NCBI RefSeq assembly: GCF_011742555.1
Contig: NZ_JAAQQR010000002.1
Location: forward strand, 496,001 to 560,000
Length of the DNA stretch: 64,000 bases
From: Luteibacter jiangsuensis
GTDB taxonomy: Bacteria; Pseudomonadota; Gammaproteobacteria; Xanthomonadales; Rhodanobacteraceae
Direction: 5' to 3'
Made by a program: the position numbers and the translations under genes. Under the pieces are notes generated by a model, which ran no database searches, had not been told where the DNA came from, and worked only from the letters and a program-made list of their open reading frames with translations. Positions 58,271-64,000 of this stretch are shown in pieces (the first letter of the stretch is position 1; the number at the start of each line of letters is the position of its first letter).

Positions 58271-58723
58271 ATGGCCATCTGGAAAGAACCCATCGACCTC
58301 GCCCGCGTCAACGGCTGGAGCCGCGGCACGATGATGGAAACCCTCGACATCCGTTTCACCGCTTTCGGCGACGACTGGCTGCGGGGCACCATGCCGGTGG
58401 ACCACCGCACCCAGCAGCCGTTCGGCTTGCTCCATGGCGGCGCATCGGTCGTGCTCGCCGAGACCCTGGGCAGCTCCGCCTCGTTGCTGACGTTGGACGT
58501 GGAGAAGGAAGTGGCCGTGGGCCTCGACATCAATGCCAACCATATCCGCGGCGTGCGCGGCGGCATCGTCACCGGTACGGCGAAAGCCGTGCACCTCGGA
58601 CGCACCACGCAGGTGTGGGAGATACGGATCGAGGAAGAACAGGGCCGGCTCGTGTGCCTTTCCCGCCTCACCATGGCGGTGATTCCGTCGCCGGGCGGTG
58701 CGCCGGGGAACCTGCGCGCGTGA
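58271..58723 (+). CDS. Hotdog-fold acyl-CoA thioesterase (PaaI/YdiI-like)
   Basis: A 150-residue protein. PFGLLHGGASVVLAETLGSSASL contains the catalytic glutamate and hotdog helix typical of the MenI/YdiI/PaaI group. VGLDINANHIRGVRGGIV follows. The ATG at 58271 is chosen; an upstream in-frame ATG lies in the divergent promoter region. Its stop overlaps the kinase gene (GTGA). Confidence 0.88.
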   Translation: MAIWKEPIDLARVNGWSRGTMMETLDIRFTAFGDDWLRGTMPVDHRTQQPFGLLHGGASVVLAETLGSSASLLTLDVEKEVAVGLDINANHIRGVRGGIVTGTAKAVHLGRTTQVWEIRIEEEQGRLVCLSRLTMAVIPSPGGAPGNLRA

Positions 58724-59664
58724 GCGGCGCCGCGCCGTACGCCGAGCTTTCGCCGGACCTCGTGCTCGCCGCCGTCGACGCGGCGGGCCGCTGGAGCGAC
58801 GGGCGCCTGCTTACGCTGAACAGTTACGAGAACCGCGTCTTCCAGGTCGGCCTCGACGAGGGTGGCTTCGTGGTCGCGAAGTTCTATCGTCCCGGCCGCT
58901 GGTCCGACGCCGCCATCGAGGAGGAACACGCCTTCGCGCTGGAACTGGCCGAAGCCGAACTGCCGGTGGTGGCGCCGCTGGTGGTGGACGGGCGCACCTT
59001 GCTTCGTCACGAAGGCTTCCGTTACGCGGTCTATCCGCGCCGGGGCGGACGCGCGCCGTCGCTGGAATCGGCGGACCAGCTCGAATGGCTCGGACGGCTG
59101 CTCGGCAGGATGCACGCCGTGGGTTCGCGCGAACGTTTCCAGGCGAGGGGCACGCTCGACAGGGCAACCATGATCGACGCGCCGATGCGCGCCGCGCTCG
59201 GTTCCGACCTGCTGCCGGCCCACCTGTTCGATGCGTATCGCCACGCGGCGAACCGTGTGGACATGGCCGTGGCGAACCGGTTCGAAGCCGTCGGCCCCCT
59301 CCGCCAGATCCGCCTGCACGGCGACTGCCATCCGGGCAACGTGCTGTGGACGGACGCGGGCCCGCACTTCGTCGATCTCGACGACGCGCGCATGGGTCCC
59401 GCGGTGCAGGACCTCTGGATGCTGGCCGGCGACGACGCGATGATGGACGCGCTGCTCGAAGGCTACGGCCAGTTCCGGGATTTCGATCCGGTGGAGCTCG
59501 CCCTGGTGCCCGCTCTGCGGGCGATGCGCCAGGTGCACTACGCGGGTTGGATCGCCGAGCGCTGGCACGACCCCGCCTTCCCCGCCGCCTTCCCCTTTGC
59601 GGGAGAGGCCCGCTGGTGGGAACAACACATCGCGGACCTGCACGAGATCGCCGACGACCTGTGA
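58720..59664 (+). CDS. srkA: Stress response kinase SrkA/YihE (RdoA)
   Basis: A 314-residue aminoglycoside-phosphotransferase-fold Ser/Thr kinase. NSYENRVFQVGLDEGGFVVAKFYRP is the ATP-Lys region. The HGDCHPGN catalytic loop (D202, N207) and the FVDLDDA metal motif are intact. In E. coli YihE counters stress-induced death. The start is GTG overlapping the thioesterase stop. The length is close to the usual 320-330. Confidence 0.92.
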   Translation: MSGAAPYAELSPDLVLAAVDAAGRWSDGRLLTLNSYENRVFQVGLDEGGFVVAKFYRPGRWSDAAIEEEHAFALELAEAELPVVAPLVVDGRTLLRHEGFRYAVYPRRGGRAPSLESADQLEWLGRLLGRMHAVGSRERFQARGTLDRATMIDAPMRAALGSDLLPAHLFDAYRHAANRVDMAVANRFEAVGPLRQIRLHGDCHPGNVLWTDAGPHFVDLDDARMGPAVQDLWMLAGDDAMMDALLEGYGQFRDFDPVELALVPALRAMRQVHYAGWIAERWHDPAFPAAFPFAGEARWWEQHIADLHEIADDL

Positions 59665-59674
59665 CTCGAACCTC

Positions 59675-59756
59675 TGTGGGAGCCGGCTTTGCCGGCGATC
59701 CCGCGGCAGCGGGCAGGCTTGCCGCAAGCCCCATCGCCGCTGAAGCGGCTCCCACA
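59675..59756. repeat. Family A palindromic repeat, copy
   Basis: A complete 82-bp copy with TGTGGGAGCC and GGCTCCCACA ends, between the kinase and the small membrane protein gene. Confidence 0.85.
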
Positions 59757-59831
59757 GAAAGCACTGCGTCCGCGGGAGAACATATGAGCTTCGACAAGCG
59801 ATAATCGCCCCTGCCATTACCGGGAGACCCC

Positions 59832-60275
59832 ATGCATTCCTTCCTCACCCGCGTCATCGCCGTCTTCGAGATCGCCGGCGGGCTCTTCGGCCTCGTGCAT
59901 CAGTTCGACCGCCTGCTCGGCGGACGCTTCGGCGGCGTGGACGCGATCGTCGCGGTCCTGGGCGTGCTGCTGTTCGCCTTCATCCTCGTGGCGGGCGTGC
60001 TGCTGGCGAGCAACGACGGGCGCGGCACCAGCATGTCGATCTGGGCGCAGTTCCTGCAGGCGCCGCTCGTGGCCACTCCCTTCTTCAGCTACGCCCTTTC
60101 CAGCGGTGCGTACGCGAACCTCTCGATGACACTGCAGCACTCGCCCCGCCTGGGTTTCGACTGGGCCATCGCCGAGCACGGATGGCTGCTGGCCCTCGGC
60201 GGCCCGTCGGCCGCGCACATCGGCATCAACCTCCTCGCACTGGCGTCGTGGCTCGTCCTGCGCTTCGGTCGATAA
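59832..60275 (+). CDS. Hypothetical four-helix membrane protein
   Basis: A 147-residue protein with about four membrane segments (about 5-22, 37-59, 71-90 and 118-145). I do not recognise the family. A good CGGGAGACC ribosome-like site precedes the ATG, and a GATAAT box is near 59800. It is 19 bp before rlmI, but that gene appears to have its own -10 box. Confidence 0.75.
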   Translation: MHSFLTRVIAVFEIAGGLFGLVHQFDRLLGGRFGGVDAIVAVLGVLLFAFILVAGVLLASNDGRGTSMSIWAQFLQAPLVATPFFSYALSSGAYANLSMTLQHSPRLGFDWAIAEHGWLLALGGPSAAHIGINLLALASWLVLRFGR

Positions 60276-60282
60276 GGGCCGG

Positions 60283-60288
60283 TATCAT
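60283..60288 (+). promoter_or_regulatory. -10 box (TATCAT) 6 nt before the rlmI start
   Basis: TATCAT is followed by six bases (TCACCG) and the ATG at 60295. No Shine-Dalgarno sequence is seen, consistent with a leaderless transcript. Confidence 0.45.
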
Positions 60289-60294
60289 TCACCG

Positions 60295-61464
60295 ATGAAC
60301 GCTCCCGCACTCCCCGTCATTCGCCTGAAGTCCGACCGCACGCCGGGCCATCCCTGGATCTGGTCCGCCCAGGTCGTCAAACCCGCCGATCGCCTGCCGC
60401 CCGGCAGCGTGGTGGACGTGGAGGACGCCAAGGGCCGCTTCGTCGGCCGTGGCTTCTGGAACGGCCATGCGCGCGTGGCCCTGCGGCTCCTGACCACCCG
60501 TCCCGACGAACGCATCGACGACGGCTGGATCGCGGCCCGGCTCGCGCGCGCGGTGGAACTGCGCCGCGAACTGCTGCGCCTGGACGACGTGAGCGATGCC
60601 TGGCGCGTGGTGCATAGCGAAGGCGACGGGCTGTCCGGGCTCGTGGTCGACCGTTACGCGAACCACCTGGTGGTGGAGTATTTCGCGGCGGGCATGTGGC
60701 GCTTCCGTGAGACCATCCACGCCGAACTGCTGCGTCACTTCCCCGGGGCCTCGCTGTACTGGTTCGCCGAGCAGCACGTGCAGCGCCAGGAGTCGTTCGA
60801 CGTGCGCTCCAACGAAGCACCTGCCGCGGTGGACGTGCACGAGCATGGCCTCGCATTCCATGCGGCGCCGGGCCTCGGCCACAAGACCGGCTTCTTCGCC
60901 GACCAGCGCGAGAACCGCCGCCGCTTCGCCGCGCTCGCCCGTGGGCGCCGCGTGCTCGACCTCTGCTGCAACGCCGGCGGTTTCGCCGTCCATGCCATGA
61001 AGGCCGGGGCTCTGGAAGCCACCGGCGTGGATGCCGACGCGGCCATCCTCGAGGTGGCACGCGAAAACGCGCGCATGAATGGCGTGGCGGCGCGTTTCGA
61101 ACAGGGCGACGTCTTCGAGTGGCTGCGCGCCGCCATCGAACGCGGGGAAACCTGGGACGCCGTGGTGCTCGATCCCCCGAAGCTCACGCGCGACAGGAAC
61201 CAGGTGATCAACGCGCTGAAGAAGTACTTCGCGATGAACCGCACCGCGCTCGACGTGCTGGCCCCCGGCGGCGTCCTGCTCACCTGCTCCTGCACCGGCC
61301 TGGTCGGCGAAGCCGACTTCCTGGAAATGATCCGGCGCGTGGCGCTCAACGCCGGCCGCGACATCCAGGTGCTGGACGTCACAGGCGCCGGGCCTGACCA
61401 TCCGGTGGCGAGCAACGTGCCCGAGAACAGGTACCTCAAAGCGGTGTTCTGCCGGGTCGCCTGA
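60295..61464 (+). CDS. rlmI: Class I SAM-dependent rRNA methyltransferase (RlmI-like)
   Basis: A 389-residue enzyme with an N-terminal PUA domain (about 1-75, IRLKSDRTPGHPWIWSAQV) and a C-terminal methyltransferase. The SAM loop VLDLCCNAGGFAVHA, DPPKLTR and the catalytic Cys in LLTCSCTG are typical of 5-methylcytosine RlmI. In E. coli it methylates C1962 of 23S rRNA. The length is normal. Confidence 0.9.
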   Translation: MNAPALPVIRLKSDRTPGHPWIWSAQVVKPADRLPPGSVVDVEDAKGRFVGRGFWNGHARVALRLLTTRPDERIDDGWIAARLARAVELRRELLRLDDVSDAWRVVHSEGDGLSGLVVDRYANHLVVEYFAAGMWRFRETIHAELLRHFPGASLYWFAEQHVQRQESFDVRSNEAPAAVDVHEHGLAFHAAPGLGHKTGFFADQRENRRRFAALARGRRVLDLCCNAGGFAVHAMKAGALEATGVDADAAILEVARENARMNGVAARFEQGDVFEWLRAAIERGETWDAVVLDPPKLTRDRNQVINALKKYFAMNRTALDVLAPGGVLLTCSCTGLVGEADFLEMIRRVALNAGRDIQVLDVTGAGPDHPVASNVPENRYLKAVFCRVA

Positions 61465-61512
61465 CGCGGCATTCACCGTGCCTTGATCGCGCGCCGGGAC
61501 ATAGTTCCGGCC

Positions 61513-62595
61513 ATGTCCCGGAATCCGCCGCCCGAAGCGCTCGCGCTGGTCAGTGAGGAACAGGCCCACGCGAAAGCGGCGGGCCTGGTCTACGTGTGCG
61601 ACACCGACCCGGGTATCGCGCGCCGCAAACGGGGACGTTCCTTCCAGTACACAGACGCCGACGGCCGCCGGATCACCGACGAGGCCGTGCTCCAGCGCAT
61701 CCGCTCGCTCGCCATTCCTCCGGCATACACCAACGTGTGGATCTGCGCGAACGAACGCGGCCACCTGCAGGCGACGGGACGAGACGCCCGGTCGCGCAAG
61801 CAGTACCGCTACCACCCCCGCTGGCGCGACGTGCGCGACCAGGGAAAGTTCGAAAGGATCCTCGAATTCGGCGAAGCGTTGCCGCGCCTTCGCCGCCGCC
61901 TGCGCAAGGACCTGGCCCTGCCCGGGCTGCCGAAGGACAAGGTGCTCGCCCTCGTGGTGAGCCTGCTGGAAGAAACGATGATCCGCGTGGGCAACGACGT
62001 CTACGCCAAGCAGAACAACTCATATGGGCTCACCACCCTGCGCTCCCGCCACGTCGCCGTGCGGAAGGGCCGCCTCAGCTTTCACTTCCGCGGCAAGAGC
62101 GGCCTGTGGCGCGACGTGCAACTGGACGACCGCCGTCTGGTGAAGGCCGTGCGCCGGGTGCAGGAACTGCCGGGACAGCGGCTGTTCCAGTACATCGACG
62201 ACGACGGGCAGCCGCAGCCGGTGGACTCGGGCATGGTGAACGACTACCTGCGCGAGATCACCGGCGGCGAGTTCAGCGCGAAGGACTTCCGAACCTGGGG
62301 CGGCACCGTCCAGGCTGTCGCCGCGCTGGCCGCCCTCACGCTTCCCGAAGAAGGCGGGGACCGCGCCGTGAAATCCATGCTCGCCGGTGCAGTGAAGGAA
62401 GTGGCCGCCGTGCTCGGAAACACGCCCGCCGTGTGCCGCGCCTCGTATATCCACCCGGAGGTCTTCACCGGCTGGACCGACGGCCACCTGCATCGTTGGG
62501 TTCCACAGACCTGCCTTCGATTTCCGCGGAAATTGGAAGCAGCAACCCTGACTTTTCTACGCCGGCGGCTTCGTGCGGCGAAGCGCTCCCGTTGA
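61513..62595 (+). CDS. DNA topoisomerase IB (bacterial, poxvirus-like)
   Basis: A 360-residue topoisomerase of the eukaryotic-like type IB fold. The N-terminal part has QYTDADGRRITDEAVLQRIRSLAIPPAYTNVWI. The catalytic tyrosine is Y312 in CRASYIHPEVF. Basic catalytic residues KSGLWRDV and SFHFRGKS precede it. It relaxes supercoils by a nicked 3'-phosphotyrosine intermediate. Such genes occur sporadically in proteobacteria. It is 49 bp after rlmI and may be co-transcribed. Confidence 0.92.
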   Translation: MSRNPPPEALALVSEEQAHAKAAGLVYVCDTDPGIARRKRGRSFQYTDADGRRITDEAVLQRIRSLAIPPAYTNVWICANERGHLQATGRDARSRKQYRYHPRWRDVRDQGKFERILEFGEALPRLRRRLRKDLALPGLPKDKVLALVVSLLEETMIRVGNDVYAKQNNSYGLTTLRSRHVAVRKGRLSFHFRGKSGLWRDVQLDDRRLVKAVRRVQELPGQRLFQYIDDDGQPQPVDSGMVNDYLREITGGEFSAKDFRTWGGTVQAVAALAALTLPEEGGDRAVKSMLAGAVKEVAAVLGNTPAVCRASYIHPEVFTGWTDGHLHRWVPQTCLRFPRKLEAATLTFLRRRLRAAKRSR

Positions 62596-62656
62596 GACGA
62601 ATGGACGGCTATAGTGCGCGACCGGGGGATTGCGTTCGAATGATGTTGGGGCCGTG

Positions 62657-63589
62657 GTGAAGATGTTTCGCTGGAAGGTGATCCCCGTCGCACTGTGCCT
62701 GCTGGCCGGCACGGGCGCGCGTGCGCAGGTTGCCGCGGCCGAGCCGCCACTGGCGGCGCCTGGCCCCGTGGCACATCGGGGCGTGGTGGACGACACCTGG
62801 ATCGTCGCGCCCAAGCGCCTGGGCGATGCGACTCTCGTCGCGACGAAGAACTATGCGGACGAGGGCGACATCGCCGCCGGGGTGTCGCTGCGCTACCGGA
62901 TCGACAACGCCGAATGGATCGTCGCGGACGTATTCATCTACCCGGCCGGCGAAGGCGACAACGCCAGCATGCTGAAGCGGGCGATGGAAGATTTCCGCGA
63001 ATCGGTGGCATTCGCGGAGCGCCAGCAGATCTACCGCAACGTGTGGTGGGGCGAAGAGAGTCCCTACACCGCCACGCTGCCCAATGGGAAAAAGGTGGAG
63101 GGCCGCTTCCTGCCCATCGTGTTCGATGCCCAGCAGGACATGCTCACGTCGCGCGCCTACCTTTTCTATCGGAAGCTGTACTTCGTGAAGATCCGCCTCA
63201 GCACGGCGGTGGAAGCGGTGGACTCGCTGGCCGAGGACGCCGACCCATTCATCGGCAACCTCCTCGGCGGCCTCGACATCGTGAGCACGGGCACGTGCGG
63301 CAAGAAGATGGACATCATGGTGTCGACTCCCGGCCAGCCGCCGCCTTCGGGCCTGAAGGATGGCGTGAGCCCTGACGGCTACCGCCTGCTGCTGAAGCCG
63401 GGCCGCGCCGGCACGGTGGACCACGCGGCGGAAGTGGCAAGGACGGCCACGCTGGCCGCCAAGCGGCAACAGGCGAGCGGTTGCACCAGCCTGGAGTACG
63501 CCCCGCCCCAGGAGGACGATGCCCACGCGGTGTTGCACTTGTCGTTCGGCCCCGACGATTGGGGCACCACGCCGCAGAAGCAGCCCTGA
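62657..63589 (+). CDS. Secreted protein of unknown function
   Basis: A 310-residue protein with a signal peptide (about 1-23, ending ARA). The mature part contains ATKNYADEGDIAAGVSLRYR and a WWGEESPYTATLPNGKKVEGRFL segment. I do not recognise the family. It has two Cys (TCGKK and SGCTS), possibly paired. The start is GTG at 62657 with GGGG upstream; ATG at 62663 is an alternative. It is followed by a clear hairpin. Confidence 0.75.
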   Translation: MKMFRWKVIPVALCLLAGTGARAQVAAAEPPLAAPGPVAHRGVVDDTWIVAPKRLGDATLVATKNYADEGDIAAGVSLRYRIDNAEWIVADVFIYPAGEGDNASMLKRAMEDFRESVAFAERQQIYRNVWWGEESPYTATLPNGKKVEGRFLPIVFDAQQDMLTSRAYLFYRKLYFVKIRLSTAVEAVDSLAEDADPFIGNLLGGLDIVSTGTCGKKMDIMVSTPGQPPPSGLKDGVSPDGYRLLLKPGRAGTVDHAAEVARTATLAAKRQQASGCTSLEYAPPQEDDAHAVLHLSFGPDDWGTTPQKQP

Positions 63590-63595
63590 CACAAG

Positions 63596-63628
63596 AACGG
63601 CCGGGGCGCGTCCCACGCCCCGGCCGTT
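63596..63628. terminator. Strong GC hairpin between convergent genes
   Basis: AACGGCCGGGGCG and CGCCCCGGCCGTT are perfect 13-bp inverted arms around a 7-nt loop, 7 bp after the stop of the secreted protein gene. There is no T-run on either strand. It lies between convergent genes and may stop both. Confidence 0.65.
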
Positions 63629-63732
63629 GCCGTTCACCGGCTGGCGTGTGGCACTCAAGTCCTTGAGCGAACTCCACCAACCCGCGGCGACCCCGCAATG
63701 ATGCGGTACTTCAGCTGTTCCAACCAATGGAA

Positions 63733-64000
63733 TTAGTCTGAAAATCGCGGACTTTGTTGTCCGTCCAGGCCTCCGCGCCACGCCTTGAGCCCCATCGCCG
63801 CCAGCACGATGAAACCCGCATACAGCACCGCCGTCACCGGCAGCGACTTGTAGACGTATTCCCCCACGTAGAACACGTCGACCACGATCCACAGCCACCA
63901 TGCCGCCGCGTGGCGCCGCGCCTGCCACCACTGCGCGACCAGGCTGAACGCGGTCAACGCCGCGTCCAGCCACGGTAGCGAGGCGTCCGTGTAGCGATGC
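63733..64000 (-). CDS. pnuC: Nicotinamide mononucleotide transporter PnuC, C-terminal part
   Basis: The last 89 codons of a reverse-strand gene run off the right edge. TDASLPWLDAALTAFSLVAQWWQARR, then WWLWIVVDVFYVGEYVYKSLPVTAVLY, are the conserved PnuC membrane core, and AAMGLKAW closes it. PnuC takes up nicotinamide riboside (or NMN) with three-fold-repeat membrane helices. The N-terminus is outside the window. Confidence 0.9.
   Translation of the reverse strand, partial: HRYTDASLPWLDAALTAFSLVAQWWQARRHAAAWWLWIVVDVFYVGEYVYKSLPVTAVLYAGFIVLAAMGLKAWRGGLDGQQSPRFSD

Noticed and set aside
57166-59817. A long open frame on the reverse strand covering the thioesterase and kinase genes
   Set aside because: Only its last part (57166-58221) is the real flavoreductase. 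The rest lies opposite two well-supported forward genes and shows no protein character; high GC leaves many long open shadow frames.

Overview
This is a high-GC chromosomal window from a gammaproteobacterium. The most likely home is the Lysobacterales (Xanthomonadales), probably Rhodanobacteraceae (Luteibacter/Dyella-like). That placement is inferred from base composition, very short intergenic gaps, leaderless-looking promoters, dispersed GTGGGAGC-ended palindromic repeats, and housekeeping gene content (zapA-6S RNA-fau, tatABC, cox assembly genes, hemDXY). I saw no tRNA, rRNA, prophage, insertion sequence or CRISPR array.

Layout. 1-5825: edge of pepP with a UPF0149 gene, then divergent zapB-like, zapA, 6S RNA, a tight fau-EVE-rpiA operon, rmuC and folE. 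5828-11900: a four-gene, end-overlapping operon that starts 2 bp after folE. It encodes a kleisin-like protein, a small MukE-like protein, a 930-aa SMC ATPase and a TOPRIM nuclease-like protein, i.e. a divergent Wadjet/MksBEFG (JetABCD-type) anti-plasmid system. This is the most interesting locus here. 11894-28917: mostly small metabolic, transport and stress genes (cysK, CPA2 antiporter, TetA-like MFS, diguanylate cyclase, VIT/CCC1 + FUSC pair, ABC-2 exporter, tag, dinG, lipocalin, YchJ, WYL-like, SDR, NRDE protein). 29023-34910: gltBD (glutamate synthase) with a palindrome-marked promoter region. 35407-40819: envC-like factor, C-terminal protease, tatABC, SYLF-domain protein. 40930-46916: ferrochelatase and hydrolase, then heme A/cytochrome oxidase assembly genes (SURF1, SCO-like, ctaA, cyoE) and two small membrane proteins. 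47056-55517: uvrD, an HscC-type Hsp70 with a degenerate J-like partner, and hemD-hemX-hemY. 55631-64000: thioesterases, a lipoprotein, a rhodanese-like protein without its cysteine, an iron-sulfur flavoreductase, an SrkA-type kinase, rlmI, a bacterial topoisomerase IB, a secreted unknown and the end of pnuC.

How it fits together. Heme supply (hemH, hemDXY) and heme use (ctaA, cyoE, SURF1, SCO-like) lie within about 15 kb. DNA maintenance and defence genes are frequent (rmuC, Wadjet-like, tag, dinG, uvrD, topo IB). Three families of dispersed palindromic repeats punctuate gene ends. Family A is an 83-bp two-hairpin element with around ten copies, one region being a tandem array. Family B is a ~106-bp element ended by GTAGGAGCGCGCC. 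Family C is a short CTGCTTTCGCAGG element. At least two genes take their TAG stop codon from a family B end. Several genes have a -10 hexamer exactly 6 nt before the start codon, suggesting leaderless transcripts.

Functions are assigned from recognised motifs and protein character only. No database search was possible. Start codons given as TTG/GTG are my choice from overlaps and ribosome sites.
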